Assembly (NCBI GenBank): GCA_002869535.1
Contig: PKUK01000004.1
Span: forward strand, 36,691 to 100,690
Direction of reading: 5' to 3'
Length of the DNA stretch: 64,000 nt
Source of the DNA: Arcobacter sp.
GTDB taxonomy: Bacteria; Campylobacterota; Campylobacteria; Campylobacterales; Arcobacteraceae
Positions within the stretch are counted from its first letter, which is position 1, and the number at the start of each line of letters is the position of its first letter. Shown here piece after piece: positions 9,447-19,330 of the stretch. A model generated the notes under the pieces. It saw nothing but the letters and a program-made list of their open reading frames with translations, had not been told where the DNA came from and searched no databases. Made by a program: the position numbers and the translations under genes.

Positions 9447-9495
9447 TTATAGCCCTTTATCTCTTCGTTCGCGTACAACAGATAAAGAGCTATAA
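9447..9495 (-). other. Long hairpin in the leader of the EAL-GGDEF gene
   Basis: Sixteen-base arms (9447-9462 and 9480-9495) pair with a single G-U in the minus-strand transcript and enclose a 17-base loop. The hairpin sits just upstream of the AGGAT ribosome-binding site of the 9434 gene and is not followed by a T run. It may be an mRNA-stabilising or regulatory structure; its function is unknown. Confidence 0.6.
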
Positions 9496-9503
9496 CTAGA
9501 ATC

Positions 9504-9526
9504 AAAAAGAGGAATAACCTCTTTTT
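9504..9526 (-). terminator. Terminator of pstS
   Basis: A perfect 9-bp stem (AAAAAGAGG with CCTCTTTTT) and a five-base loop lie three bases past the pstS stop. In the minus direction it ends in a T run, so pstS can be transcribed alone. Confidence 0.85.
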
Positions 9527-9529
9527 AAT

Positions 9530-10585
9530 TTAGTGTTTTTTACTTAATTCTGCTAAAGTGATTTTAGTTCTTTTAGCAACACTTGATCTGATTGCATTTC
9601 TATCAGCATCTGGAAGTGGAATTAATCCAATTTCACCTAATATACTATCTTTACCAATCATTTTTTCACTCATGAATAATTCAACATATTTACTTATAGC
9701 TGGAACTTCTTTTGAATGAGAGTTTTTGATATAGAAGAATAATGATCTAGATACTGGATATTTCCCTGAAGAAATTGTATCTGGAGTTGGTTCAACTTTG
9801 TTGATTGTAGCACCTTGGATTACATCATCATTTTCAACTAAGAAAGAGAATCCAAATACACCAAATGCATCTGTATTTTTAGTTAATTTTTGAACGATTA
9901 AGTTATCATTTTCACCTGATTCTACATAAACACCATCTGTTCTAATTACAGAATATTTTTTATATTTTTTGTTAGCTTTTTTGTCAGCTTTGTAAAGATT
10001 TGTATATAGATCCATTTTTTTGAAAGTAGATTGCATAACTAATTCTTCAAAAGCATCTCTTGTACCTGAAGATTTTGGTGGTCCGTAAACAATGATTTCT
10101 CTATTTGGTAAAGATGCATCAATGTCTGACCATTTTTTATATGGGTTAGCAATTAGTGATTTACCATCTTTTGAAGGAACTTCTTTAGCAACTGCTAAAG
10201 CTAAGTGTTCTTTTGAAATATCAAATTTAGCGTTTGATTTTGCTTGTGCAAATGCAATACCATCATAACCAATTACAGCTTCAGTGATATCAGTAACACC
10301 ATTTTTTTCACATAGTTTAAACTCTTTAGTTTTCATTCTTCTTGAAGCATTTGTGATATCTGGAGTATTCATATCATTTCCAGCACAGAATAATTTCATT
10401 CCACCACCTGAACCAGTTGATTCAACAACAGGAGTTGGGAATTTAGTTGTAGCTCCTAATTCTTCAGCAACAGAAGATGAGAAAGGATAAACAGTAGAAG
10501 AACCAACTATTTTGATTTGGTCTCTAGCACTTAGTGTAACAGTTAAAGCAGCAGATGCTAATAACGCGATTGCAGTTTTTTTCAT
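9530..10585 (-). CDS. pstS: Periplasmic phosphate-binding protein PstS
   Basis: The 351-residue protein starts with a Sec signal peptide (about 1-20). The PBP-like domain contains phosphate-binding loops VGSSTVYPFSS, STGSGGGMKLF and GPPKSSGTRDAFEEL. It captures inorganic phosphate for PstCAB. It has its own promoter with a pho-box-like element (10619-10650) and its own terminator, so it can be made in excess over the membrane components encoded about 1.9 kb downstream. Confidence 0.96.
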   Translation of the reverse strand: MKKTAIALLASAALTVTLSARDQIKIVGSSTVYPFSSSVAEELGATTKFPTPVVESTGSGGGMKLFCAGNDMNTPDITNASRRMKTKEFKLCEKNGVTDITEAVIGYDGIAFAQAKSNAKFDISKEHLALAVAKEVPSKDGKSLIANPYKKWSDIDASLPNREIIVYGPPKSSGTRDAFEELVMQSTFKKMDLYTNLYKADKKANKKYKKYSVIRTDGVYVESGENDNLIVQKLTKNTDAFGVFGFSFLVENDDVIQGATINKVEPTPDTISSGKYPVSRSLFFYIKNSHSKEVPAISKYVELFMSEKMIGKDSILGEIGLIPLPDADRNAIRSSVAKRTKITLAELSKKH

Positions 10586-10618
10586 ATTTTTTTCTCCAAT
10601 ATTTTTTTTGACGAAGAA

Positions 10619-10650
10619 ATTATAATTGCAAACGATTACATTTTGGTTAC
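10619..10650 (-). promoter_or_regulatory. Pho-box-like element and -10 of the pstS promoter
   Basis: Minus strand: GTAAC, six bases, GTAAT (10635-10650), then ten bases, then TATAAT (10619-10624). The central AAAA also matches the Campylobacter jejuni pho-box layout as I remember it (5-nt repeat, N-AAAA-N, 5-nt repeat). The box lies over the -35 position. Confidence 0.8.
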
Positions 10651-10683
10651 TAATGTGAGTTAATGTAGAGTAAAGCTAATGGA

Positions 10684-11751
10684 TTATAATCCATTAGCCT
10701 CAATTGCTTTTGATTGAGCATCAGCGATTAATGGGTCAATGATTTCATCAAAAACACCATCATTCATTACTGCTTCAAGTCTGTATAATGTAAGGTTAAT
10801 TCTATGGTCACTTATTCGACCTTGTGGATAATTATATGTTCTAATTCTTCCACTTCGATCTCCAGTTCCAACTTGTTCTTTTCTGCTGGCACCTTCTGAG
10901 TCCATTTTTTCTTGCATCTGAATGTCATAAAGTCTAGCTTTTAAAACTTTCATTGCTTTATCTTTATTTTTATGTTGAGACTTTTGGTCTTGGTTTGTTA
11001 CAACAAGCCCTGAAGGAATATGTGTAATCCTAACTGCAGAGTCAGTAGTATTTACTGATTGTCCACCATTTCCACTAGCTCTCATAACATCAATTTTTAA
11101 ATCACCCGGATCGATTTCAACTTCTACATCATCAACTTCTGGCATAACTGCAACAGTAATAGCTGATGTATGAACTCTCCCTTGTGATTCAGTCGCTGGA
11201 ACTCTTTGAACCCTGTGTGTTCCGCTTTCATATTTTAGTCTTGAATAAACCTGTTCACCTTTAAATAAAGCAACGATCTCTTTGTATCCGCCTGCTTCAT
11301 TCTCATTTTGGTTCATTATCTCAACTTTCCACCCTTTTTGTTCCGCATATCTTAAATATGCCCTAAATAGGTTTCCTACAAATATTCCTGCTTCATCACC
11401 ACCTGCACCAGCTCTTAGTTCTATAAATATATTTTTATCATCATTAGGATCTTTAGGAATCATAAGAACTTTTATCTCTTCTTCAATAGCAGGTTTTCTA
11501 ACCTCTAAATCTTTAAGTTCATCTTTTGCCAGTTCACCTAAATCTGGATCGTCAAGTAACATTTTGTTATCTTGAATATCATTTAATACACTTATATATT
11601 CTTTAGCTTTATTTACGATTGGTTCAATCGATGACTGCTCTTTTGAAAGTGTAGTCATTCTTTTTATGTCTGAAGAGATATCTGGAGAAGCTAATAATCC
11701 ATTAATCTCCTCATATCTATCAATAAATAGTTGTAATTTATCTTGTAACAT
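10684..11751 (-). CDS. prfA: Peptide chain release factor 1
   Basis: The 355-residue protein is a full-length RF1. It has the GGQ motif in [15 protein letters not shown], which triggers peptidyl-tRNA hydrolysis, and the [16 protein letters not shown] segment. RF1 reads UAA and UAG. It is cotranscribed with or follows rpsT (70 bases upstream), a pairing common in Campylobacterota. The gene looks intact, which matters because several nearby genes carry premature stop codons. Confidence 0.97.
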   Translation of the reverse strand: MLQDKLQLFIDRYEEINGLLASPDISSDIKRMTTLSKEQSSIEPIVNKAKEYISVLNDIQDNKMLLDDPDLGELAKDELKDLEVRKPAIEEEIKVLMIPKDPNDDKNIFIELRAGAGGDEAGIFVGNLFRAYLRYAEQKGWKVEIMNQNENEAGGYKEIVALFKGEQVYSRLKYESGTHRVQRVPATESQGRVHTSAITVAVMPEVDDVEVEIDPGDLKIDVMRASGNGGQSVNTTDSAVRITHIPSGLVVTNQDQKSQHKNKDKAMKVLKARLYDIQMQEKMDSEGASRKEQVGTGDRSGRIRTYNYPQGRISDHRINLTLYRLEAVMNDGVFDEIIDPLIADAQSKAIEANGL

Positions 11752-11820
11752 ATTTTGTAGTATTTATAAGCAAATAAATAAAATTAACTACCATATTATT
11801 GATATGATAGTAAATTTTAA

Positions 11821-12081
11821 TTATAGAGCGTTAACTTTTACTTGTAGTCTACTAACTTTTCTAGCTGCAGTTCCTTTTTTAAGGATACCTTTTGCAATAC
11901 AGTGGTGCACGTATTTATTTGCAGTTTTCATTGCAGCAGCTGCTTTTTCTTTATCATTAGCTTCAACTGCTGATAATACATCTTTCGTTACGTTCTTAAT
12001 TCTTGTTTTGTAAAATCTGTTTCTCTCAGTTTTTACTATCGTTTGTTTAGCTCTTTTAGCCGAAGATTTATGGTTTGCCAT
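11821..12081 (-). CDS. rpsT: 30S ribosomal protein S20
   Basis: The 86-residue basic protein begins MANHKSSAKRAKQ and has the KTRIKNVTKDV and IAKGILKKGTAARKVSRL segments, all typical of S20. The length is standard. It is divergent from glmM and upstream of prfA. Confidence 0.97.
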   Translation of the reverse strand: MANHKSSAKRAKQTIVKTERNRFYKTRIKNVTKDVLSAVEANDKEKAAAAMKTANKYVHHCIAKGILKKGTAARKVSRLQVKVNAL

Positions 12082-12172
12082 TTTTAACCTCTTTATAATT
12101 TTTTTAAGGCTAGAATACTAGCCAATTAACTTTAAAGTAAGTTTAAATTAAGTTTAATTTTAGGATTTTTCA

Positions 12173-13507
12173 ATGAAACTATTTGGTACAGATGGTGTAA
12201 GAGGTCAAGCTGGCTCATTTTTAGACGCTATGACGGTGATGAAGCTAGCAATGGCTGCAGGAATTTATTTTAGAAAACATTCATATACAAACAAGATTTT
12301 AGTAGGAAAAGATACTAGAAGAAGTGGATATATGATTGAAAATGCATTAGTTTCAGGATTGACTGCTGTTGGATATGATGTTATTCAAATAGGTCCAATG
12401 CCAACTCCTGCTATTGCATTTTTAACTGAATCAATGAGATGTGATGCTGGAATTATGATATCAGCTTCTCATAATCCTTTTGAAGATAATGGAATAAAAT
12501 TCTTTGATCAACATGGAAATAAATTGGGAAGTGATTGTGAAAAAGCAATAGAAGAACTCTTTTTTGATGAAGAGGCTAGAACAAATGGACAAAAAACTGG
12601 CAAAGAGATAGGTTCATCAAAAAGAATAGATGATGTTATTGGAAGATATATTGTATCAATCAAGAGCTCTTTTCCAAAAGAATTAACACTAAATGGGCTT
12701 AGGATTGTACTTGATTGTGCAAATGGTGCTGCTTATAAAGTTGCTCCAACAATCCTTGAAGAACTTGGTGCTGAAGTATTTACAATAAATGCAAAACCAA
12801 ATGGATTTAATATCAATGAAAACAGTGGAGCAATGCATCCTGAAAATGTTGCTAAAGTAGTAAGAGAAGTAAGAGCAGATATTGGACTAGCTCTTGATGG
12901 AGATGCTGATAGACTTGTAGTAATAGATGAAAATGGTGATACTGTAGATGGAGATAAACTTTTAGGTGCCTTATGCGTATACTTAAGTGAGAAGGGCATA
13001 TTAAAAGGTGAGGCTTGTGTTGCTACAGTTATGAGTAATAAAGCCTTAGAGGACTATCTAGACTCTTTTGATTTAAAGTTAAATCGAACTGATGTTGGTG
13101 ATAAGCATGTTTTAGAAAATATGAAGAGTAACAATATAAACTTTGGAGGAGAACAAAGTGGACATGTTATCTTCTCTGATGTTTCAAAAACAGGAGATGG
13201 ACTTGCAACTGCCTTACAAGTCTTATCTTATTTAATAGAGAGTGGTAAAAAAGCAAGTAAAGCTTTAAATGGTTTTGAACTCTATCCACAAGTTTTAAAA
13301 AATATAAAAGTAAGTGAAAAAATTCCACTTGATGAAATTGAAGGATTAAAAGAGCTTCAAGAAGAGATTAAATCTAAAGGTATGAGAGATTTAATTAGAT
13401 ATTCTGGAACAGAAAATAAGCTAAGAGTATTGATTGAAGGTCGTGATAAAAAATTAGTAAATGAGTACATGGACAGATTAGTAGAGTTTTTAACAAAAAC
13501 ACTATGA
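12173..13507 (+). CDS. glmM: Phosphoglucosamine mutase
   Basis: The 444-residue enzyme converts glucosamine-6-phosphate to glucosamine-1-phosphate for UDP-GlcNAc synthesis. It shows the N-terminal [18 protein letters not shown], the phosphoserine loop [13 protein letters not shown], the metal loop DGDADR and the C-terminal phosphate-binding [10 protein letters not shown]. The stop overlaps the lspA start by four bases (ATGA), so the two are translationally coupled. Confidence 0.97.
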   Translation: MKLFGTDGVRGQAGSFLDAMTVMKLAMAAGIYFRKHSYTNKILVGKDTRRSGYMIENALVSGLTAVGYDVIQIGPMPTPAIAFLTESMRCDAGIMISASHNPFEDNGIKFFDQHGNKLGSDCEKAIEELFFDEEARTNGQKTGKEIGSSKRIDDVIGRYIVSIKSSFPKELTLNGLRIVLDCANGAAYKVAPTILEELGAEVFTINAKPNGFNINENSGAMHPENVAKVVREVRADIGLALDGDADRLVVIDENGDTVDGDKLLGALCVYLSEKGILKGEACVATVMSNKALEDYLDSFDLKLNRTDVGDKHVLENMKSNNINFGGEQSGHVIFSDVSKTGDGLATALQVLSYLIESGKKASKALNGFELYPQVLKNIKVSEKIPLDEIEGLKELQEEIKSKGMRDLIRYSGTENKLRVLIEGRDKKLVNEYMDRLVEFLTKTL

Positions 13508-13965
13508 ACCAAAAATTAACTATTTCAGTAGTACTATTTTTATTGCTAGTTATTATTGACCAGTATATAAAATATGGTTTTGTATTTTTAAAGTATGGTT
13601 TTGAAAGTGACTGTATTTCTTTAGTTCTTGCATATAATTATGGTGTTGCCTTTTCTATGTTAGAATTTTTAAAAGAGTATTTAAAGTTTATACAATTAGC
13701 ATTAATAGTAGCTATTTTTGTATATTTATATTTTAATAAAGAGGTCTTTTTAAAATATTATATCCCAATTTCTATGCTTCTAGCAGGTGGATTGTCTAAT
13801 ATTTTGGATAGATTTACTTATGGGGCAGTCGTTGATTATGTCTATTGGCATTGTGGATTTGATTTTGCTATATTCAATTTTGCGGATGTAATTATTGATA
13901 TATCAATTGTACTAATTCTTTATATGCAATATAAACAATATAAAGAGGATAAAAAAAGAGTCTAG
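13504..13965 (+). CDS. lspA: Lipoprotein signal peptidase (signal peptidase II)
   Basis: The 153-residue protein has four membrane helices. The catalytic aspartates lie in [19 protein letters not shown] and [13 protein letters not shown], and an early VAFSML segment follows the NYG motif. It cleaves prolipoprotein signal peptides after lipidation. It is coupled to glmM, and its stop codon lies inside the stem of the following terminator. Confidence 0.94.
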   Translation: MNQKLTISVVLFLLLVIIDQYIKYGFVFLKYGFESDCISLVLAYNYGVAFSMLEFLKEYLKFIQLALIVAIFVYLYFNKEVFLKYYIPISMLLAGGLSNILDRFTYGAVVDYVYWHCGFDFAIFNFADVIIDISIVLILYMQYKQYKEDKKRV

Positions 13966-13974
13966 ACTCTTTTT
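13953..13974 (+). terminator. Terminator after glmM-lspA
   Basis: A perfect 22-base palindrome (AAAAAGAGTCT and its complement) ends in five T. It overlaps the last codons of lspA. Confidence 0.75.
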
Positions 13975-13995
13975 GAAAGCTAAACAGATTTTAGC

Positions 13996-14001
13996 TATAA
14001 T
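13996..14001 (+). promoter_or_regulatory. -10 box of the leuC-mobA promoter
   Basis: TATAAT preceded by TTTTAGC lies 42 bases before the leuC ATG. A T-rich upstream stretch with no clear -35 is common in Campylobacterota promoters. Confidence 0.6.
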
Positions 14002-14042
14002 CGGGCAAATTAAAAAAGATAAGTTAAATAAAGAGAGAAAAT

Positions 14043-15323
14043 ATGGGTCAAACTATTACAGAAAAAATTTTTAGTGAACATGTAGGAAGAGAAGTTTACG
14101 CAGGTGAGATTGTAAGAAGTCCAATAGATATGGTTATTGGAAATGATATTACAACTCCTATTTCAATTAGAGCATTTGAAGAGGGTGGTTTTGAAAAACT
14201 TGCAAATCCTGAAGGTTTTGCAATTGTACTTGATCACTTTATTCCTGCAAAAGATATTGCATCTGCTAACCAAGCAAAAATCTCAAGAGATTTTGCAGCA
14301 AAACATGACTTAAAATACTTTTTTGATGAAAAAGATATGGGAATTGAGCATGCACTTTTACCAGAAAAAGGTTTAGTATTACCAGGTGATGTTATTATAG
14401 GTGCAGATTCACATACCTGTACTCATGGCTGATTAGGTGCATTTTCTACTGGTATGGGTTCAACAGATATCTCATTTGGTATGATTACTGGTGGAAACTG
14501 GTTTAAAGTTCCTGAAGCTATTAAAGTTGTATTCAAAGGTAAACCAGCATATCAAATCACTGGTAAAGATTTAATTCTTGAAATCATTAGAATTTTAGGT
14601 GTTGATGGTGCTTTATATAAAACTTTAGAGTTTACTGGTGAAGCAATTCAATACTTATCTATGGATGATAGATTCTCTTTATGTAATATGGCTATTGAAG
14701 CGGGTGCTAAAAATGGTATTGTTGCTTATGATGATGTTACAAAAGAGTTCTTAGAGCAAACAGCAGAATTAAATGGTGGATTAAGAGCAGAACCAAAAAT
14801 TCATTATTCAGATGATGATGCTGTTTATACTCAAGTAATTGAAATTGATACAGATAAATTAGAGCCTGTAATTGCATATCCTTTTTTACCATCAAATGGT
14901 CATAGTGTTTCTCAAGCAGTTGAAGATAATATAAAAGTTGACCAAATATTTATTGGTTCTTGTACAAATGGAAGATTATCTGATTTTAAAGTAGCTGCTG
15001 AAATTTTAGAAGGTAAAAAAGTTGCACGTCATGCAAGACTTATTTTAACTCCTGGAACACAAAAAATATTAAGAGATGCTACAAAAGCAGGATATATTGA
15101 TATCTTAGTTGATGCAGGTGCAGTTGTTTCAAATCCAACTTGTGGAGCATGTCTAGGTGGATATATGGGGATTTTAGGTGATGGAGAGGTTTGTATCTCT
15201 ACAACTAATAGAAACTTTGTAGGACGAATGGGTTCAAGAAGCTCGAAAATTTATTTAGCTAATAGTGCAGTAGCAGCTGCTAGTGCAATTAGTGGATATA
15301 TTACGGATCCAAGAAGCCTGTAA
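14043..15323 (+). pseudogene. leuC: 3-isopropylmalate dehydratase large subunit, interrupted by in-frame TGA
   Basis: The gene encodes the large subunit of isopropylmalate isomerase of leucine biosynthesis. The aconitase-type Fe-S cysteines are present (GSCTNGR and NPTCGACLGG), as are the DSHTCTHG and STGMGSTD segments. Codon 130 (14430-14432) is TGA, between THG and LGAF, where the family has a small residue. The frame continues unchanged to 15323 with high similarity, so there is one substitution and no indel. A GGA-to-TGA change would explain it. If real, the product is truncated before all cluster cysteines. A consensus error or readthrough are the alternatives. Confidence 0.9.
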
Positions 15324-15923
15324 ATGCTCAAGCCACAATTTGATATACCTTGTGTAATCCTTTGTGGTGGCAAAAGCTCACGAATGGGAGAAGATAAAGC
15401 TCTTCTTCCATTTTCTAACTATAACTCCCTTGCACAATACCAATATGAAAGATTGAAACCTTACTTTAAAGAAATCTATTTATCTTCAAAAACAAACAAA
15501 TTTGATTTTCTCAAAGAGAGTGAGAATCAAAAGAATGCAAATATTATTTATGACAATATTAATGATGAAAGCTCACCTTTAATTGCGTTAAAAAGTATCC
15601 TTGAATCTATTAACTTAAATAAAGCTTTTATTATAACAGTAGATACTCCTTTTGTAAAAATACCCACTATTGAGAAATTAATAATAAACTCAAATATAAG
15701 TAATATTACTATTGCAACTACAGCAAGAGAACATAATTTGTGTGGAGTATATGATAAGTCTTGCTTATCTTTAATAGATAAAATGATATCAGATAATAAC
15801 CATAAAATAGGATTTTTAATTAATAATATGACTTCTAATAAAATCAAATTTTATGATGAAAATGAATTTTTAAATTTGAACAAAATTGAAGATTATAAAA
15901 AAGCACTTTCTATTATAAGTTAA
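15324..15923 (+). CDS. mobA: Molybdenum cofactor guanylyltransferase MobA
   Basis: The 199-residue protein has the nucleotidyltransferase start CVILCGGKSSRMGEDKALL and an IITVDTPFVK segment. It attaches GMP to molybdopterin to form the guanine dinucleotide cofactor used by DMSO-reductase-family enzymes. The ATG follows the leuC stop directly, so the two are probably cotranscribed. No molybdoenzyme is encoded in this window. Confidence 0.9.
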   Translation: MLKPQFDIPCVILCGGKSSRMGEDKALLPFSNYNSLAQYQYERLKPYFKEIYLSSKTNKFDFLKESENQKNANIIYDNINDESSPLIALKSILESINLNKAFIITVDTPFVKIPTIEKLIINSNISNITIATTAREHNLCGVYDKSCLSLIDKMISDNNHKIGFLINNMTSNKIKFYDENEFLNLNKIEDYKKALSIIS

Positions 15924-16020
15924 ACTAATATTTATTATAAAATAATTTAAGTTATATTTAAGTTTTATATTACTTCAACTTTGATATTCTTCATGAAAGA
16001 AAATTTGAAAAGGTAATTTT

Positions 16021-17478
16021 ATGAATGAAGAATTAAAAAATTCTCTTGAAGTTTTAGATAGAGAATTAAAGAAACAAGGTCTTTCAAGAAGAGATGCACT
16101 TAAATTAGCAGGTCTAAGTTCTGCTGCATTTTTAATGAATCCAAGTGAAGCTGATGCTGCAACAACTGTGAATGCAAGTGAAGCAAAGGGTAAAATTGTA
16201 ATAGTGGGTGGAGGATTAGCAGGTATGTCAACTGCTGCAAGACTTACTAACTCTTTATCAAATCCTGATATTACAGTAATCGAACCTAACTCTGTTTCAG
16301 TTTCATATCAACCAGGACAAACTTTAGTTGCGTCTGGTATTTGGGAAAAAGAAGATATTGTTTACAATACAGAAGATTTTTTACCAAAAGGTGTAAAATT
16401 AATCAATGATAAGGTAGTTGAATTTGACCCTGATAATAATAAAGTAGTAACTAAAGGTGGAGAAACTATTTCTTATGATTTCTTAGTTATTGCAGCTGGA
16501 CTTGCTCTTAATTATGGTGCAATAAAAGGATTAGAGGGAGTAGGGTATTCATCAGAGGCTAATTCTGAAGTATCAAATAAAATTGGTAAAAATGGTACTC
16601 ACTCTATATATTATGCTGATGGTGCAGTTAATACTTGGAAAGGTATGCAAGAGCTAATTTCAGAAGCTAAAAGTGGTAAAAAGTTAAAGGCTTTGTTTAC
16701 ACATCCGAACACTTCTATTAAATGTGGTGGAGCTCCTAAAAAAATCATGTATCTTACTAATGCTAGATTAAAAGAAGCAGGAGTTAGAGATAATGTTGAG
16801 ATGACTTTCTATCCAAATGGTGGAGCTATGTTTGGAGTTAAAGAGTACCATGATGCAATTGTTAAGCAGTTTGAAGCTAGAGATATGAAATGGGAATACC
16901 GTAATAATCTAGTTGAAATTGATGTAGATGCAAAAAAAGCTACATTTGAAAATTCATGGGAAGAAAAAGGTCCTTGGGATGCTGATTTAGAAGAGTATTC
17001 AGTTGTTAAAAAAAGTAAAATGATAGAAAGAGATTATGATTTTATTCATATCACTCCTCCTATGAAAGCACCTGATGAAATTGGAAATTCTGCTGTTGGG
17101 TCTGAAAAAGGTTGGGTTCCAGTTAATAAAGAGACTTTACAACATGTAAAATATGCAAACATTTTCTCTTTGGGTGATATTGCTGCTGTTCCTATGGGAA
17201 AAACAGGTGGAAGTGCAAGAAAACAATATAAAGTAGTAGTTGATAATATAATTGCTGCAATGGAAGGTAAAGAACTAACTTCTAAATATGCAGGGTATAC
17301 TGTTTGTCCTTTGATTACTGATATTGGAAAAGTAATGCTTGCAGAATTTAACTGGAGTAAAAAGCCAACACCATCATTTCCTTTAGATCCAACACAAGAG
17401 AGATATGTATGGTGGTTACTTAAAGTATATCTACTTAAACCTATGACAATGTATGGAATGCTATCTGGAAAAGCATAA
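16021..17478 (+). CDS. Tat-exported FCSD/SQR-like FAD flavoprotein (copy 1)
   Basis: This 485-residue protein opens with a twin-arginine motif (SRRDALKLAG, residues 22-31) and a hydrophobic stretch ending near ADA. A dinucleotide-binding fold follows (IVIVGGGLAGMSTAARL). Two conserved cysteines typical of the sulfide:quinone reductase/flavocytochrome c group are visible, in IKCGGAPKK and YTVCPLITDIG. The C terminus ends in an amphipathic WWLLKVYLLKPM segment that may touch the membrane. It probably oxidises sulfide or other reduced sulfur in the periplasm. No FccA cytochrome is adjacent. A close paralogue lies 379 bases downstream. Confidence 0.8.
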   Translation: MNEELKNSLEVLDRELKKQGLSRRDALKLAGLSSAAFLMNPSEADAATTVNASEAKGKIVIVGGGLAGMSTAARLTNSLSNPDITVIEPNSVSVSYQPGQTLVASGIWEKEDIVYNTEDFLPKGVKLINDKVVEFDPDNNKVVTKGGETISYDFLVIAAGLALNYGAIKGLEGVGYSSEANSEVSNKIGKNGTHSIYYADGAVNTWKGMQELISEAKSGKKLKALFTHPNTSIKCGGAPKKIMYLTNARLKEAGVRDNVEMTFYPNGGAMFGVKEYHDAIVKQFEARDMKWEYRNNLVEIDVDAKKATFENSWEEKGPWDADLEEYSVVKKSKMIERDYDFIHITPPMKAPDEIGNSAVGSEKGWVPVNKETLQHVKYANIFSLGDIAAVPMGKTGGSARKQYKVVVDNIIAAMEGKELTSKYAGYTVCPLITDIGKVMLAEFNWSKKPTPSFPLDPTQERYVWWLLKVYLLKPMTMYGMLSGKA

Positions 17479-17481
17479 TTT

Positions 17482-17510
17482 AAAATCTAAGCACTTAGCT
17501 TAGATTTTTT
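17482..17510 (+). terminator. Terminator after flavoprotein copy 1
   Basis: Eleven-base arms (17482-17492 and 17498-17508) with a five-base loop are followed by T, just past the stop codon. Confidence 0.8.
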
Positions 17511-17520
17511 AGGAAAAGAA

Positions 17521-17742
17521 ATGAAAAAAGAACTAATCATATTTTTATTTATACTAATAATACTTTCATTATTTTCACATTTTGATAAATTTATTACTCA
17601 TCCAATTTCACATATTCAATCCTTACCTCAAAGTACTGCATATGGTCTTGGTTTTTTACACCCCATACTTATAACTTTGGTAGTATATTTACTGCTTTAT
17701 CTTCCAAGATTTATTATAAAATTTATAAAAAACAAATCATAA
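17521..17742 (+). CDS. Small two-helix membrane protein
   Basis: The 73-residue protein has two hydrophobic helices (about 5-22 and 43-66) joined by a polar segment containing ITHPISHIQSLPQ. A ribosome-binding-site-like AGGAAAAG precedes the ATG, and the gene lies between two flavoprotein paralogues. I do not recognise the family. The histidines in the connecting loop might bind a cofactor, but this is speculation. Confidence 0.6.
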   Translation: MKKELIIFLFILIILSLFSHFDKFITHPISHIQSLPQSTAYGLGFLHPILITLVVYLLLYLPRFIIKFIKNKS

Positions 17743-17816
17743 TAACTTATATACATACTAAGTAATATATTATTATTTTATAATATTTATTCATTGAATA
17801 TTATAGTTAATTGTTA

Positions 17817-17822
17817 TATACT
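17817..17822 (+). promoter_or_regulatory. -10 box upstream of flavoprotein copy 2
   Basis: TATACT lies 34 bases before the ATG in a very A+T-rich leader, and an AAAGGAG ribosome-binding site follows. This suggests the second paralogue has its own promoter. Confidence 0.45.
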
Positions 17823-17856
17823 TTAAATAAGAGATAGACTATTAAAGGAGACTCTT

Positions 17857-19314
17857 ATGTATGATGATATGATAAATGAGATGGAAAAAGAGCTAAAAAA
17901 AAGCGGAATATCTAGAAGGGATGCTTTAAAACTTTTAGGTGTTGGGGGAGCGTTTTTTTTAACAAAAGATGAGTTAAATGCTGCTAGTAAATTACAAGCT
18001 AGTGATGTTAAAGCAAAGATTGTGATTGTCGGGGGTGGACTAGCAGGAATCTCTACTGCTGCAAGACTTACAAGTAGCTTGTCAAGTCCAGACATTACTA
18101 TAATAGAACCAAATTCAAAATCTGTAACTTATCAACCAGGTAATACTTTTATTGGTGCTGGTATTTACTCTAAAGAGGATGTTATATATGAAACTAAGAA
18201 TTTTATTCCTAGTGGGGTAAATTTTATAGCTGACAAAGCAGTAGATTTTGATCCAATAAATAACAACTTAACTATATCAAGTGGCGAAAAAATATCTTAT
18301 GATTATTTGATTGTAACTGCAGGTGTTGTTTTAGACTTTGCAAAAATAAAGGGCTTGGAAGAAATAGGGGATATTTATACAGCTAAAGATAGTGCAAAGT
18401 TAAATCAAATATTTAAAAATAGTGGAGCAAGTTCAATTTATAATGTCGATGGGGCAGTTATTACTTGGGAAAATATGCAAAAAACAATGGAAAATGCAAA
18501 AAATGGCCAAAAACAAAATGCAATATTCTCTCATCCAGATACTGCTATAAAATGTGGAGGAGCTCCAAAAAAAATTATGTATTTAATGAATGCAAGATTA
18601 AATGAAGTTTCAAAAAAAGCTAGAGAAAATGTAGATATGACATTTTATGCAAACAGTTCAAAAATGTTTTCTGTTAAAGAGTATGAAGAGGCAATTATAA
18701 AACAATATAAAGAAAGAAATATGAATTATAATTTAAATCATAATCTAATAGAAGTAAATTTGAAAGAAAAAACTGCTACTTTTGATAAATTTTGGGATGT
18801 AAAAGGTGAGTATGACCCTGATATCGAAGAGTATACTATGATAAAAAAACATAAATTTGTAGAAGTTCCTTATGATTTTTTACATATATCTCCTCCTATG
18901 AAAGCGGCACCTGAAATTGGAGATTCAGAAATTGGATCAGCAAGGGGTTGGGTTCCTGTAAATAAAGAGACTCTGCAACATGTTAAATATCCAAATATCT
19001 TCTCTCTTGGAGATATTGCAGCTGTTCCTCTTGGCAAAACAGGCGGAAGTGTAAGAAAACAGTATAAAGTTGTTGTAGAAAATATTATTTCACTTATGGA
19101 AGGAAAAGAGTTAGAGGCAAAATATGGGGGATATACAGTTTGTCCAATAATTACAGATATAGGAAAAGTAATGTTGGCAGAGTTTGATTACACAATGAAA
19201 CCAACGCCATCTTTTCCATTAGATCCTACACAAGAGAGATATATTTGGTGGCTTTTAAAATACTATATTTTAAAACCAATGACCCAGTACGGTATGTTGT
19301 CTGGTAAAGCTTAA
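17857..19314 (+). CDS. Tat-exported FCSD/SQR-like FAD flavoprotein (copy 2)
   Basis: The protein is 485 residues, the same length as copy 1, with the same order of parts: twin-arginine SRRDALKLLG (19-28), FAD motif IVIVGGGLAGISTAARL, cysteines in IKCGGAPKK and YTVCPIITDIG, and C-terminal WWLLKYYILKPM. The two copies are clearly paralogous but diverged throughout the middle, so the duplication is not recent. It lies 16 bases before a triple-rhodanese gene, which suggests the pair handles sulfur released by the flavoprotein. Confidence 0.8.
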   Translation: MYDDMINEMEKELKKSGISRRDALKLLGVGGAFFLTKDELNAASKLQASDVKAKIVIVGGGLAGISTAARLTSSLSSPDITIIEPNSKSVTYQPGNTFIGAGIYSKEDVIYETKNFIPSGVNFIADKAVDFDPINNNLTISSGEKISYDYLIVTAGVVLDFAKIKGLEEIGDIYTAKDSAKLNQIFKNSGASSIYNVDGAVITWENMQKTMENAKNGQKQNAIFSHPDTAIKCGGAPKKIMYLMNARLNEVSKKARENVDMTFYANSSKMFSVKEYEEAIIKQYKERNMNYNLNHNLIEVNLKEKTATFDKFWDVKGEYDPDIEEYTMIKKHKFVEVPYDFLHISPPMKAAPEIGDSEIGSARGWVPVNKETLQHVKYPNIFSLGDIAAVPLGKTGGSVRKQYKVVVENIISLMEGKELEAKYGGYTVCPIITDIGKVMLAEFDYTMKPTPSFPLDPTQERYIWWLLKYYILKPMTQYGMLSGKA

Positions 19315-19330
19315 TAAAAAAGGAAAAAAA

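Noticed and set aside
9447..9495. Rho-independent terminator before the EAL-GGDEF gene
   Set aside because: No T run follows in the minus direction; the real terminator of pstS is at 9504-9526.
14430..14432. Selenocysteine insertion at the TGA codons of leuC and phnC
   Set aside because: Neither family has selenoprotein members, the expected residues are small (glycine or alanine), and three of the five interrupted genes have TAA, which cannot encode selenocysteine.
16021..19314. Recent duplication of the two flavoproteins by a mobile element
   Set aside because: The copies differ throughout, and no transposase or flanking repeats are visible.
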